Shown here in pieces: positions 1 through 11,679 of a stretch of 64,000 nucleotides of DNA; position 1 is the first letter of the stretch; every line of letters starts with the position of its first letter. The notes under the pieces are model-generated. The model ran no database searches, was not told the origin of the DNA, and saw only the letters and a program-made list of their open reading frames with translations. The stretch spans positions 4,526,001-4,590,000 of the forward strand of contig NC_088679.1 of NCBI RefSeq assembly GCF_950023065.1, in the 5' to 3' direction. Origin of the DNA: Planococcus citri (Eukaryota; Arthropoda; Insecta; Hemiptera; Pseudococcidae). The translations under genes were made by a program, and so were the position numbers.

Positions 1-230
1 AGCAATTAAGCCACTTGATGGCATAAAATTACACGATGGCTAAGAAAGACACGAGGTAGTAATTCTTACAGTTGTGAAAACGAGGATTTCTGGCGGGAAA
101 TTTTTTCAAATTTTTCAATTCGGGAAGAGGGAAGTTCAAATCTATTCAAGCAAGGATTTTTTCGGCTCGAAATATTTCCTATAGGTATTACCTACTTTTG
201 AGGTATTGAAAACATGAGAAAATCATTTTT

Positions 231-308
231 CGTAGCATGAATAATGAAAAATATCTTACAATGCAAGAAACGACGTGAAGAATGTTTGGTCCTTGTATTG
301 TAATATAT
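231..308 (-). repeat. partial copy of a palindromic repeat (family of 26,764-26,894)
   Basis: The stretch reads CGTAGCATGAATAATG, then TTACAATGCAAGAAACG, GTGAAGAATGTTTGGTC and a closing CTTGTATTGTAATATA. This is the reverse complement of the right arm and flank of the element at 26,764-26,894, with the centre of the hairpin deleted. Similarity extends past the hairpin into the flank, so the duplicated unit is larger than the hairpin itself. A related flank (CGTAGCATGCATAATG) also occurs near 28,378. Confidence 0.55.
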
Positions 309-440
309 ACTATTTTTTAGAGAGAATAAAATGGAAAATAAAATTTGATCGAAGAAATAGAAAATGACAGAACTCTATCAGCAATCTTGGCAAAAAAGTG
401 AGCGGAAAAAATAGGAATTTTTTGACATAGGTAACCGGAT

Positions 441-1035
441 ACAGGGGTGCTAACCGTAACTGCAAAAAACCGAAAACCGTAACCGAAACCCAAACAAGAA
501 CCATAATTTTAGCCATTTTCAAACCCTAACTGAAAACAAAAACCGAAATTTCATAGGTTTTTTAAAAACCGTAAAAAACCATAACATTAATAATGAAGAA
601 GAGTGAGTGAAACCAAAACCTAAACTGATATAATTTATTTCAGTTTTTTTCAGTTTTCAGTTTGGGTTTTTACAGTTTTTTCAATTTTTTTGAGGGGATT
701 TTTTCACATTTTTGACTTTAGAGACTCAAAAGTCAAAATCCAGGGAAATTGGTAAATTTACTAATTAGTATTCTTGAAAAATATACCTATAGATATACTT
801 TTTTTAGAATTATTATGACATGACTACAGTTTGTTTTCTGAGATTGAGAAATTTTGAAGAAATTAAAAAAAAAAGATGTAAAACCGAAAAAAACCGAAAA
901 CCGAAACTGAAACTGAAATTTTTGTATATAAGATCAAAACTGAAACCGAAAACCGAAATTTTGAATTTCAAAACCAAAACCGAACCGAAAACCGAAAAAT
1001 TTCAAGGAAAAATTGGAGTGAAACCGTAATCGTAA
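441..1035. repeat. AACCGAAA-reiterated repeat element
   Basis: The stretch is dominated by variants of AACCGAAA and AACCGTAA on the plus strand (about 456-600 and 880-1030), with the complementary TTTCAGTTTT/TTTGGGTTTT form at about 640-690. It therefore has a partly inverted internal layout. The left edge, CAGGGGTGCTAACCGTAA, looks like a hAT-type terminus, but I found no matching right terminus and no target duplication. Open frames across it are translations of the motif and are not called as genes. Confidence 0.55.
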
Positions 1036-1188
1036 TTAAAATAATAGATTCATATGAAAACATTGGTAGTTGATTAAAAGTAAGTAAGTTTAGATTTTTA
1101 CTATTTTCATCATTTTTTGGTGATTCGTGTTTTTTTTTTTGGAAAAAATATAGGTAAGTAGCCTAATGGTAAATAAGTGCATTTATAT

Positions 1189-1890
1189 TTAGGAAATATG
1201 ATCACAATTAGATCTGAAACTGATATCAACTCCTCTGAACTAGTTATCGCCAATTCGCCATTTTCAATCATTTTGAAGGCTCCAACGAGATTTCCGATTT
1301 CTCCAGAATTTTAAACTTTTTTTAGAAGACGTGGAAATCAATGTTTAGCAGCTAACGAACCGTCCCCATCTAAATTTCAGTTTTTCGGAGCACTCTGGAG
1401 CCTCTGGTACCATTTTCTATTGCTCCAGAATTTTATACTCATCTACCTAGATTCTCTAGATATAGCGAACAAATTAATTCAGGTGGCTAAAAATCGAGTT
1501 ATGGATTCAATTGAGTTTTATCTGCATTCAATCCAATTTTTTGGTGCACAACTCGAGTGTGATTTTTTTAAAACAGAATACATACTTTGCGTGCCTAGGC
1601 GTAGTATGAGGAAAATATGCATAAAAGAAGTTCGCGAGGAAATCAGCTCAAGTTTAGATGAACCCTTTAAACAGGTCGATAATAAGACAACTCGATGATA
1701 TGCTCCCCAAATACATACATTTTCACAACTTTTGGAAAAAATTAAAATGCTAGAGGAATGGAAAATCGCGCTGGAGATTCCAAAATAACCGGAAATGGTG
1801 AAATTTTTGTTTCAGGATAGTCGCGATCTTAGTATTATGGCTAAAAATCATTTTTTTCCTAAATAAAATGAAGAAATGCGTACATTACTG
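1189..1890. repeat. dispersed local module A, copy 1
   Basis: This roughly 700-bp non-coding module recurs in direct orientation near 6,580-7,235 and 10,725-11,300. Shared anchors are CTGAAACTGATATCAACTCC (first two copies), GATTTCCGATTTCTCCAGAA, GCACTCTGGAGC and TGGTGCACAACTCGAGTG. The copies differ by many substitutions and short indels, so the duplication is old. A 92-codon frame at 1,420-1,698 lies inside, but it is not preserved in the other copies and does not start with ATG. Confidence 0.6.
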
Positions 1891-1904
1891 CGCCAACAAT
1901 ATAT

Positions 1905-2620
1905 AAAATAAGGTGTAGAAGATTTAGCCACAAATTAATTTTTTTTAGAAATTTTACAAAAGTTGACATTTTTTGACTATTTTAGCACAAATGAGACTTT
2001 CGGCAATTTTCTGAATTTTTCTGGAAAATTAATTTTTTTGGCAATTTTAATCCAAATTGGAACCTTTATCTAGCATTTTTGGAGAATATACAAACTACAG
2101 AGCTTCTTGTGCAACTGCAAAGATTATTCCTTACTTTTCAGGAGTTTTGGTGAAAAAGCAGGAACACTTCTCGCCAAATTGGGTAAGAACTCGGACATCT
2201 TGACAATTTCATAACACAAGACTTTTTAAAAATTTTGTCCAAAAGAGTGGTTTTTTGGCAATTATTCGGCAAGTTTTTTTTATAACATTGATCTAAAAAA
2301 AAACGACAACTTTGTGATGATTTGAGCGAAAAACAGGACTTTAAATTTTAGCATTTTTGACAAAAGTGGCCGCTTTGACAATTTAGACAGAAAAGGTGAT
2401 TTTAGAAACACAAAGCGGTATTACATGATACATTACATATGTACAAAGTTATTGGTTATTCGGTGATTGCAAGTAAGTTTTTGCGTTTCTCTGCGATAGG
2501 TAATTGCCTACACTGCATTCAAACAAATAATCTCAAAATTATAAACACACTCGAAAAAAAGCCACACTGCATTCAAACAAATAATCTCAAAATTATAAAC
2601 ACCCTCTAAAAAAAAGCCTA
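1905..2620. repeat. dispersed local module B, copy 1
   Basis: This stretch is paralogous to about 2,690-3,600 and, in part, 7,290-7,560. Shared text includes AAAGATTATTCCTTACTTTT, CAGGAGTTTTGGTGAAAA and the ending GTGATTGCAAGTAAGTTTTT followed by CGCTGCGATAGG. Two splice-like signals recur in the copies: an acceptor-like ACTTTTCAG and a donor-like GTAAGT. A short direct repeat of about 65 bp (ACACTGCATTCAAACAAATA) is tandem at about 2,508-2,610. I see no conserved coding frame. Confidence 0.55.
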
Positions 2621-2689
2621 TTTCATGAAAAAGCAGGAACATTTCTCTCCAATTTGGGTAAGAATTAGGACTTCTTAACAATTCGATAA

Positions 2690-3612
2690 CACAACACTTT
2701 TTTTGGAAATTTTGTTAAAACTTGGAGCTTTTTAAAAATTTTGGCCAAAAGAGTTGGCAATTATCTGGAAAAATTGTATAGGAAAGGAAGTTCTTCTCGT
2801 GTTTGAAGAACTCAAAAGTAAGTAAGTTTGAATTTTTCTCTTTATTTTATCATTTTTTTTTGGCAATATTTGCTTTGTTTTTTGAAAAAATTCGCCAAAA
2901 ATGGACAAATAAAGAGTAGCGCGGATTTGGCCACAAATTGAATTTTTTTTTAGGAATTTTACCGACGTACAAAAGTTGACACTTTTTGACAATTTTAGCA
3001 CGATAGCACCAATGAGACTTTCTGCAATTTTCAGAATTTTTTCGGAAAATATAATTTTTTTTGGCAATTTTGATCGAAATTGGAACCATTATCCAGCAAT
3101 TTTGGAAAATACCCACATGGCTTCTTATACTGCTGCAAAGATTATTCCTTGCTTTTCAGGAGTTTTGGTGAAAAGGCAGGAACACTTCCCGCCAAATTGG
3201 GTAAGAATTTGCACTTCTTGACAATAAATTCATAAGACAAGCCTTTTTTAAAATTTTGTCAAAACTTGGAGCTTTTAGAAAATTTTGGCCAAAAGAGAGG
3301 TTTTTTGGCAATTATTCGGCAAGTCTTTTTGAGAATTTTGACCTAAAAAAAACGACAACTTTTTGATAATTTGAGTAAAAAATTTGACTTTAAATTTAAG
3401 TAGTATTTTTGACAAAAGTTGCCGCTTTGACAATTTAGACAGAAAAGGCAACTTTACTGATTACATACTTACACGGAGATGATTATGTGCAAAGTCATCA
3501 GTTATTCGGTGATTGCAAGTAAGTTATCGCTTTTCGCTGCGATAGGTAATTGCCTACACTGCAATTAAACGAATAATCTGAAAATTATAAACACCCTCGA
3601 AAAAAAACCTAC
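2690..3612. repeat. dispersed local module B, copy 2
   Basis: This is a direct repeat of 1,905-2,620 with similar order of anchors: a GTAAGTAAGTTTG donor-like string near 2,817, TGCTTTTCAGGAGTTTTGG near 3,153, and TTCGGTGATTGCAAGTAAG near 3,505. Overlapping open frames occur on both strands (2,732-3,221) but conflict with each other, and no frame is kept between copies. I treat the block as non-coding repeat DNA. Confidence 0.55.
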
Positions 3613-5345
3613 TTGGTTTTAATAACTACCGCTAAGTGGCATACTCAAAATGCATGGCTAACTGAGTGGCTCTTTCTACAAAACAATAACATAAAAACGC
3701 AAAGTGATAGGCAATGCAATCGAGTTTTTCGCTGTTTGAGCAAAAAATTTAACGAATTGGCATTCAAACGATTTCATTTCATTTTATTTACCTACATCAT
3801 TTTGTTAATTATGTTCAACTTTTCAGCCTATTTCGCTTTGGCATAATCAAAATGCAGCTCACTGAATGGCTCTGTCTACAAAACAATAACATGAAAACGC
3901 AAAGTGATCGGCAATGCAATCGAGTTTTTCGCTGCTCGAGACAAAAATTTAACAAATTGGCATTCAAACAATTTTATTCCATTCTTTTTACCTATTTTGT
4001 TAACTGTGTTCAACTTTTCAAAGGTTTAATAACCACATTAGTCAAAATTTCATTGTAATTTTAGAACCACCGAAAGTATAAGTACACATACAGGTCTAAT
4101 TTTTTTTTCTGACCTAGTAGGTAGGTATGTAAGTATACTATTGAAAAGTCCATAGGTACAGTAAGATTTTGAGAGATTTGCTGCAAATGAATGAATAACG
4201 ATAATCTAATGATAAATATCGGAGGTAAAACATTTCAAAAACTATTGTAAATCTCTCCAATAAAATACTTCAAAGTTGATAATTTTGAAAAAAATTGATA
4301 AATACCTAAGTAAATAAACGAACAACACTTCCAAGTTTTTTTTTTTTAGCTACATAGAAAGAGAAAAGGGATGTAATGCTTTCATGGGCAGAAAAAATAA
4401 ATGGTAAGCTCGTACCGCTGATTGCAAAATAGTTGTTGCGTTTGCTTTTTGACCCATGGGTATATTCTTACCACCATCTTGTTCCTTGAGTAAAAAAATT
4501 GGTCTTTTGCAATTTAAGGTTTTTATGACCGAATTTCTGGAATAGAATGACAGAAATGATTGAATATAGGACTTTTCTGGGCAGTAGCAAACAAGGGAAC
4601 CTCTCGAGGTGCCCGCTTCGAATTTAAACGAGACACAGATTTTAGCATTTTTGACAATAGTTGCTGCTTCGACAATTTAGACAGAAAAGGCGACATTACG
4701 GACGCAGAACATAATACAATTATTATGCACAAAGTCATCGGTTTTTCGGTGATTGCAAGTAAGTTTTTACTTTTCGCTGCGATACATAGGTGATTGCCTA
4801 CACTGCATTCGAACAAATAATCTCAAAATTATAAACATGCACTCTCGAAAAAAAAACTTTTGGCTTTAATGACTAATATTCACCGCTGATTGGCATAATC
4901 AAAATTCAGCTCACTGAGTTAGCTCTTTTTACAAAACAATATCATGAAGATGCAAAGCGATCGGCAATGCAATCGAGTTTTTCGCTGTTCGAGCAAAAAA
5001 TTTAACAAATTGGCATTCAAACAATTTCATTATTATTTTATTTACCTATATTTTGTTAACTGTGTTCAACTTTTCAATGGTTTAATGACCGCATTAGTTT
5101 ATGGAATTAGTATCTGAACTGACAATTTAAAATTTCATTGTAATTTTAGAACTACCGAAAATACCCATCTAATTTTTTTTCTGACCCAGGTAATATACCA
5201 TTGAAAAATCAGTAGCTAGAGTAAGATCTTGTGAGATTTGCTGCAAATGAATGAATAATGATAATCTAATGATAAATATCCGAGGTAAAATATCTCAAAA
5301 ACTATTGCAAATCTCTTCAATAAAATACTTCAAAGTTTATTATTT
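3613..5345. repeat. nested tandem duplication (module C)
   Basis: Two scales of duplication are visible. A unit of about 200 bp with anchors CTACAAAACAATAACAT, GCAATGCAATCGAGTTTTTC and TTCAACTTTTCA occurs at about 3,645-3,840, 3,850-4,030 and 4,880-5,090. A larger unit, 3,395-4,300, recurs at about 4,625-5,340, ending in TTGCTGCAAATGAATGAATA and TAATCTAATGATAAATATC. Frames of 68-97 codons fall in the block on both strands and are by-products of the repeat; none has a recognisable domain. Confidence 0.55.
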
Positions 5346-5929
5346 GGAACCACCATCTTGTCCCTTGAGTAAAAAAATTGATTTTTGCAATTTATGGTTT
5401 TTATGACCGAATTTCTGGAATAGCATGACAGAAAGGATTGAATTATTTAGACAGCGATTTTAGGAAATTAGCAGTGTCTGAAACTTCAAAACTAAAGTTT
5501 CAGCTGCCCGAATTGGTTTTTTCCGTTTTTATTGAAATCTGAATGATTTTTTTCAAGTTCATTGTTCGTTCGATTTTGAGAAACTCAAAGCAAACTCGGA
5601 AAAATCGCGAATTATAAAATTAGCAATTTTGTTTTAATAAGTTTACTATGGTTGGATGTTGTATTTGTCGCAAATTTTATTTTGTCTACAGATAACGGTT
5701 TTTTGGTGATTTGATTAAACAAGCTATCATCTAATCGCTGATTACAAGAGTGTTTTTGCGGTTTTTAAATCGATTTACAAAGTGCTGAAACCTTTCTTTT
5801 GTGAATAATACTTAATATACTCGTATAGTTCGGCTTACTAAACTGAACTGCCCCAATTTAAGAACAAGGGTTTAAAAATTTTTACAAACAAAATCTCATA
5901 TAATCCCACGTTCATTTACTGAAATATCA
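5346..5929. other. stretch with no recognisable gene
   Basis: This is AT-rich sequence with many stops in every frame. I see no repeat array, no terminal inverted repeats and no conserved motif. Its left edge repeats the ACCACCATCTTGTTCC and ATGACCGAATTTCTGGAATA strings seen near 4,470-4,550, so it is at least partly a continuation of module C. Confidence 0.4.
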
Positions 5930-6265
5930 TCGACATTGCGCCAAATATACCTTAAATTGCGCCGAGTAAGAACAATAAGCATAGGTACCAACAATTGCGG
6001 GACTTAGAGACATGTGTGTTCATGGGGAATTGCACCAATAAAAATTACGAATCTTCAATCTTAAAATATCAATTCATATTTTTCAATAAAAATTTCCTAA
6101 AAGGTTCATTCAAATGCTGTCTATTTTCAGCGGCTGCCATGCAATTTGCGGAAAATACCCTGAATTAGGCCGAGTAAGAACAATAAGCATACCAACAATT
6201 GTGGCACTTGAAGAAATGTGTTCGTGGGGAATTGCCCAATAAAAAGAACGAATCTTCCCGACCCT
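5930..6265. repeat. direct repeat of about 130 bp, two copies
   Basis: Copies at about 5,930-6,060 and 6,130-6,265 share GCCGAGTAAGAACAATAAGC, ACCAACAATTG and GGGGAATTGC. Outside them lie GAACAAGGG (near 5,863) and its complement CCCTTGTTC (near 6,264), which could mark the ends of a larger inverted-repeat element. Nothing else supports that, so only the direct repeat is called. Confidence 0.5.
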
Positions 6266-6420
6266 TGTTCAAACTGAAATTTAAAACTGTCTTCCAATCA
6301 CCGATCCGCCAATAGCTTCTTAAATTGATTTTTTTGCATACCTATTGCTTAGCATTTCAAATATCTAGTCACTGATTGGATTATAGCTGAAATACTAATC
6401 ACTGATTGGATAAATACGTA

Positions 6421-6447
6421 TTGACGACGACGACGACGATGACGACG
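6421..6447. repeat. GAC trinucleotide microsatellite
   Basis: A run of GAC units with one GAT interruption. Similar GAC/GTC runs appear near 18,838, 35,788 and 48,211. Confidence 0.8.
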
Positions 6448-6579
6448 AAAAAAGTGATCTACATAAGAGTTTTTCGCGCTGCGCGCAAACACTTTAAAAA
6501 GTAAGTAAGTTTGAGTTTTTCCTTTGTTTATCATTTTTTGGCGATGTTATAGATAGTGGCAAATAGGTGCATTTATTTA

Positions 6580-7235
6580 TGAAAAACGATCACAATTAGT
6601 CCTGAAACTGATATCAACTCCTCAGAACTATTTATCGCCATTTTTAACTATTATGAAGGCTTCAACGAGATTTCCGATTTTTCCAGAATTTTAAACTTTT
6701 TTTTTAGAAGACGTGAAAATCAATTTTCCGCAGCCAACGAACCACCCCCTCGAAATTTGATTTTTTCGGAGCACTCTGGAGCATCTAGGGCGATATTCTA
6801 TTTCTCCAGAATTTAAACCCATCTATTAGTTTCTCCAGAAAGCAAGAAAATCAATTTAGGCGGCCAAAAATCGAGTTGTGGCTTATTCTTGAGCTAACTT
6901 ATTCAATGAGCTTTATCCGCATTCCACCCAATTTCTTGGCGCACAACTCGAGTGCGATTTTTTAAACAGAACACTTTGCTTATAAGGAAAAATATGTTTC
7001 AAAGAAGTCCAGGAATCGGCTCAAATTTAGATATGCTCTTTAAATAGGTAGATAATAAGACACAACTCGATGATAAGCTGCTCAAATACATTTTCACGAC
7101 TTCTAGAAAACATTAGAATGCCGGAGAAGTGGAAAATCGCGCTGAAGATTCCAAATCCAAACTACTTACGTAATCAGAAATGGTAAAATTTGGTTTTAAG
7201 CAGTCGATGTTAATCCTATGGCTAATTTTAATCAT
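6580..7235. repeat. dispersed local module A, copy 2
   Basis: Direct repeat of 1,189-1,890. It shares CTGAAACTGATATCAACTCC, a fragment matching GAGATTTCCGATTT, GCACTCTGGAGC and GCGCACAACTCGAGTGCG. It is followed at 7,290-7,560 by a piece of module B (TTACTTTTCAGGAGTTTTGG), so the A-B order is retained as in copy 1. No coding frame is conserved between the two. Confidence 0.55.
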
Positions 7236-7679
7236 TTTTTTCCTAAAGAAAAAATGAAAAAAGCGTACATCACTGGAAATGATCGATTTTTTAATCTTAA
7301 AAAATGACAATTTTAACACAAATGAGACTTTCGAAAATACAGGGCATTCTTGTACAGCTAAGATCAGCCTATTCCTTACTTTTCAGGAGTTTTGGTGAAA
7401 ACGTAGGAACACGTCTTCTCGCCAATTTGGGTAAGAATTAGGACTTTGCTTGACAATTTCATAAAACAGGACTTCTTTGGCAATTTTGTCAAAACTTGGA
7501 GCTTTTTGAAAATTCTCACCAAAAAAATGGCCTTCTGGCGATCATTTGGCAAGTTTTTTCTTTACTTTGCACCCTCGTTATATATGAACCATAAGATACG
7601 GAAGATGTCATGTTTTTTTCACGAGTAAGTAACTTTTTTCTAGGTTAGAAACAAGAAAAAATAGTATGAAAAATAAATA

Positions 7680-8821
7680 AACGAATGAATAGATAAAAAT
7701 ATTTATTTAAGAATATACTGGTAGGTACAAATTTGGACCCATAGATAGGCGTTTAGAATACGACGGCCAATTTCGCGGTGGCAAAAAGAGTGTTTTTCTG
7801 GCATTTGGCAAGATTTTAAAAAAAATTTCGACCCAAAAAGAACGACAACTTTTTGATAATTTGGGCAGAAAACTGGACTTTAAATTTTAGAATTTTTGAC
7901 AAAACATGCAGCTTCGACAGCTTAGACATAAAAAAGGCCACTCTTTTGATATTTTTGGAAAAAATTGAACTTTTGAAGGGATGAAAGCTTTAGAAAGCAC
8001 AGATTATTATCAAGTATTCCCAAATACGACCCTACAAAAAAATGTACCCACAAGTTATCTGTTATTCGGTGATTACAAGTAAGTTTTTGCTTTTCGCTGC
8101 GATGGGTTATTGCTGCATGGTACACTATTATTCAAACATTCATAAAAATATTGAAAATCTGATAAATCTAATTCACTCCTAATTTTAAAAAATAATCATG
8201 TGACGAATCAAATCTAAAGCCGTCTCCATATGGGTGGGGCGTATCAACATTATAAACACCCTCGGGAAAGAAAAAAGTCTTGGAAAGAAAAAATCAAACT
8301 CTTGCAAAATATTTTCAATTCTTGAATCGTAAAATCAGCACTTTCATAGAAATTTTCAAAAATGTTGGATAGAAAATTTTCGAAAATTTCTTTCGCAGGA
8401 TTTGCAAACATTTTTGCTAAAAATGTTTAGTAATGCGAGTCATTTTGTATTTTGTTAAAATGAGAAATCTCAAATTTCTCAACTTTCCGACTTTTTAACG
8501 CCAAGTAGGGGACTAAAACTGATCTCGAATCGAGTCGGCAACACTTTTTTAATTCTGTTTCCGAAATAACTGAGCCTGAGGGCACGTCTACAATTCCCCA
8601 TCAGTGATAATTTTTTACCACTTGAGTCCTCAGGATGTGTTCGTTTCTAATACTATAATATAACATGTTTTTTTTTTTTACAGAATCCCGAAAACTGAAT
8701 TTTCTGATGGCAAGATTATTATTTTGTTTAGGTGAGTTGTTTTTTTCTCGCAAAGATGAGGCCTTGCAACCCTAACAAAGACGCAGAAAAAATTCCAAAT
8801 TGTCATGCCAGTAAGACACTT
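7680..8821. repeat. segmental duplication D, copy 1
   Basis: Paralogous to 14,155-17,150. Anchors in order are AAAATATTTATTTA then AATTTGGACC, GGCATTTGGCAAGATTTT, AGAAAGCACAGATTATTATC, GCTTTTCGCTGCGATGGG, GGTGAGTTGTTTTTTT and GTAAGACACTTG. The duplicate resumes after 9,817 with TTCAAGCAGAAG...ATTCACACCTT. The gap in between is the transposon at 8,822-9,808. Copy 2 instead carries a triplicated 177-bp unit and a SWIM remnant. Confidence 0.65.
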
Positions 8822-9808
8822 GGGCGTAGATCGCAAGCGCTAATGACCTAACAAAAAACACATCGCAAGCGCAAATCGATTTACACATCGCAAGCGCAAA
8901 TGCATTTAAAAAATGCATCCCAAGCGCAACAAAGAATGCCGCAAAGGGTAAAACGGTTTTGCATAAACAGTGGTTCACAAAATAGGTTGCCTATAAAAAT
9001 GAAAAGAAATCGACGAAACTAATAAGTAATACCTAAGCATGTAAGATTGTATATTAAGTAAATTTGATATCACAGAAAAATCACATGGAAAGTTATTAAA
9101 TAGATAAGGATAAACATAACTACATAGTACAATCGGTAAAGCACTTTATGGGGGCAAACCCAAACAAAATTGCTAACAAACCGAAACAACATATCTGGAC
9201 CCAACCCCGATCCACCTGGTGCGTCTTCGCACGGTGGATTTTAGCCACTCAAAACACGTTTTTCGCCATTTTCTCCCCCGCATTGAATCTTAGCGAAAAA
9301 TATGTAGCTAGACAAAAGAATCTACGTCAAATTTCCGATCTAATGATGTATCAACTTTGTTTGTATCTACAGGGGGGTGGAACTACAGTCATTCAAAAAA
9401 AGGGGTTTTCTGAAAAATACATACAGATACAGCCTATAGACGCATGAGAGGGGAGAAATGGCCCCTGAGAGCATTTGGGTTGATATTAGCATGGAAGGTG
9501 GGTACCACAGATAGAGAAACTTCCACATATGGAAAGTTTCAGTACTCAAACCATGAGCTTGGAGGCGTTACTTTTGGAACACCCCTTGTATGTACTTGTA
9601 AGTTGTATTACATACCTACATAAACTACGTTACTGACCAACAGTTTGAAACCCCCTACGTAAAGCAAACCGGGAAAGTGTATTGATAGAGGCGTTCTTTG
9701 TTGCGCTTAGGATGCATTTTTTTAATGCATTTGCGCTAATGATGTACAAATCAATTTGCGCTTGAGATGTGTTTTTTTTCATTCAATGTGCGCTTGGGAT
9801 GCATGCCC
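8822..9808. mobile_element. long-TIR DNA transposon, non-autonomous, 9-bp TSD (MULE-like)
   Basis: The element is 987 bp, flanked by the direct repeat AAGACACTT (8,813-8,821 and 9,809-9,817). It has imperfect terminal inverted repeats of about 119 bp (8,822-8,940 and 9,690-9,808): one end opens GGGCGTAGATCGCAAGCGC, the other, read inward, GGGCATGCATCCCAAGCGC. Each arm holds four spaced CGCAAGCGC-like boxes. The paralogous locus near 17,100-17,145 has one copy of the target and no insert, which supports the boundaries. Long TIRs plus a 9-bp duplication fit Mutator-like elements; Merlin-type is an alternative. A 100-codon ATG frame inside (9,148-9,447) has no transposase motif that I recognise. 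Confidence 0.75.
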
Positions 9809-10213
9809 AAGACACTTGTAGGTACCTGGGTTCAAGCAGAAGAAAATTCACACCTTAAATTCATGATCCAAAAGTAGCTCAAGCTACTTCCGTTTCAATT
9901 GAGAGTACGAAGTACTGAAGTACAGAGTAACAAATTTTCCATCATGAGCACCAAATCAGGATTAAAATTCCAGTAAAACGTAAACATGATCTGAAGATCC
10001 CATATAACTCGATCATATTATGAAATTAGTGAAATCCAGCAAAATATGATGAAATTTTGTAAAATTTTATACATAACTTACTGAATAAATAAGTGTTGAA
10101 AACGTATCAAAAGACTGAACGTGTTACTGCCTAAAAGCCGAAATAAGCCTTATAGGTTTTGATAATTACTTACCCTACTTATTTTCTTACATGAGTGAGT
10201 AGGTATTCTTGTA

Positions 10214-10424
10214 CAGGGTGCCCAGAAATATCGAGTACCCCTAAAAAAGTTTTCTACTAAAATACTTCGGTTGGTCACAATGAATGATAATAATGATGGC
10301 ACATGATTGGTTGTTGGACTGGAGAGATAACATTCCACCAATCATATGCATCTATTTCACGTTGCCAACCTATATTTTTAATGAAAAACTTTCTTAGGGA
10401 TACTCGATATTTCTGGGCACCCTG
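10214..10424. mobile_element. 211-bp MITE with about 48-bp TIRs and TA target
   Basis: Both ends read CAGGGTGCCCAGAAATATCG inward and stay paired for about 48 bp with few mismatches. TA dinucleotides flank the element at 10,212-10,213 and 10,425-10,426. TA duplication and short length fit a Tc1/mariner-type MITE. The internal frame at 10,150-10,341 merely reads across the left TIR and is not a gene. Confidence 0.8.
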
Positions 10425-10489
10425 TACTTTATTTGTAAACATTCGTAGGTATTTATCAACCTGACATTAAGCAAAATATAAATAGAAAC

Positions 10490-10720
10490 CCTCCCCTCGA
10501 TCCAAGCTCAAACTTTTGAAAATTAAAAATAGAAAAAATTTCGATTTTTTGATTTTATTTCAGTTTAAGTGGTCTCTTGATATGCAATCAGAAAAGTTGG
10601 AAATTCATTTTTGTCAAAAGTAGTACATAATTCTCAAAATATTCGTTTTTTCCATTAAAATTGATAATATTGTAAACATCTCCTTACGTAATAGGGTAAA
10701 ATTAGAACTAAGCCACTGAT
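10490..10720. repeat. dispersed repeat, direct partner of 11,680-11,875
   Basis: Anchors are CAGTTTAAGTGGTCTCTTGA, AAATTCATTTTTGTCAAA, TTCTCAAAATATTCGTTTTT and AGGGTAAAATTAGAAC. The same order occurs at 11,690-11,900, and the reverse complement at about 12,040-12,260. Module A copy 3 follows immediately. Confidence 0.5.
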
Positions 10721-10724
10721 TTAT

Positions 10725-11300
10725 ATTTGTGCATAATCATTGTCAGTTCTTATGAAAGCTCCAACGAAATTTTCGATTTCTCCGGAAATTTAAAATTTCT
10801 TCAGGAGATGTGGAAATCAATTTCCAGCAGCTAACGAATCTCCCTCATCTGAATTTCACTTTTTCGGACCACTCTGGAGCCTCTCGTACGATTTTGTATT
10901 GCTCCAGAATTTTATAGCCATCTACCTACATAGTTGCGGCTTATTCTCGAGCTATTCAATGCACCAGACCCCATTTCTTGGCGCACAACTGGAGTGGGAT
11001 TTTTTGAACAGAATACTTTACATGCCTATTGCTTATAGGCTTATAAGGAGAAATATGCATAAAAGAAGTTCACTAGGAAACCAGCTCAAGTTTAGATGAA
11101 CCCTTTAAAAGATCGATAATTAAGACACACCTCGATGATAAGCTGCCCAAATACATTTTCACAGCTTCTGGAAAAAATTAAAATGCTATAGAGGAATGGA
11201 AAGTCACACTGGAGACTCCAAAAATAACACCAGAAATGGTGAAATTTGATTTCTGGGTAGTTGATATTATTTTTATGGCCAATTTTAATCATTTTTTTCT
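10725..11300. repeat. dispersed local module A, copy 3
   Basis: Third direct copy, sharing GAAAGCTCCAACGA, CACTCTGGAGCCTCTCGTAC, GCGCACAACTGGAGTGGG and TAAGGAGAAATATGCATAAA with the copies at 1,189 and 6,580. Frames of 66 codons on each strand are not conserved between copies. Confidence 0.55.
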
Positions 11301-11679
11301 CTCGAAAAAATAAAAAAAGTGCACATTACTGAAAATTATCAATTTTGAATTTTTAAAAATTCGCCCCAAAACAGAAAAATAAAGAGTAGGTACATACCTG
11401 ATTTGGCCACAAATTAAAATATTTTCAGAGTTCAACCACTAATCAAGCTGCCACGATTTTTAATAAGTATAAAAAAGTGCTCCCCATACCGGTTCCTGGA
11501 AATTCTGAGCGAATGAGGTTCAGTGGTTTAGCGTACCAAAGAGCAAGACAGTTACATAAGCTTAAATGTTGATGGCGAAGATACCTAAGTGTATAAAGGT
11601 GAGAAAGTAAATAACTTTTTTTTTTTTAGGTTGGAACACTGTGAGTATGGTAGTGATTATCGTTTTCACTGCATCTTAA

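Noticed and set aside
4523..4816. Sense and antisense frames of 77-97 codons
   Set aside because: Both lie in module C, conflict with each other, and are not open in the paralogous copy at 3,395-3,600.
9148..9447. 100-codon ATG frame inside the long-TIR element
   Set aside because: No transposase motif, and part overlaps low-complexity sequence. Too short for a MULE transposase and not supported by a second copy.
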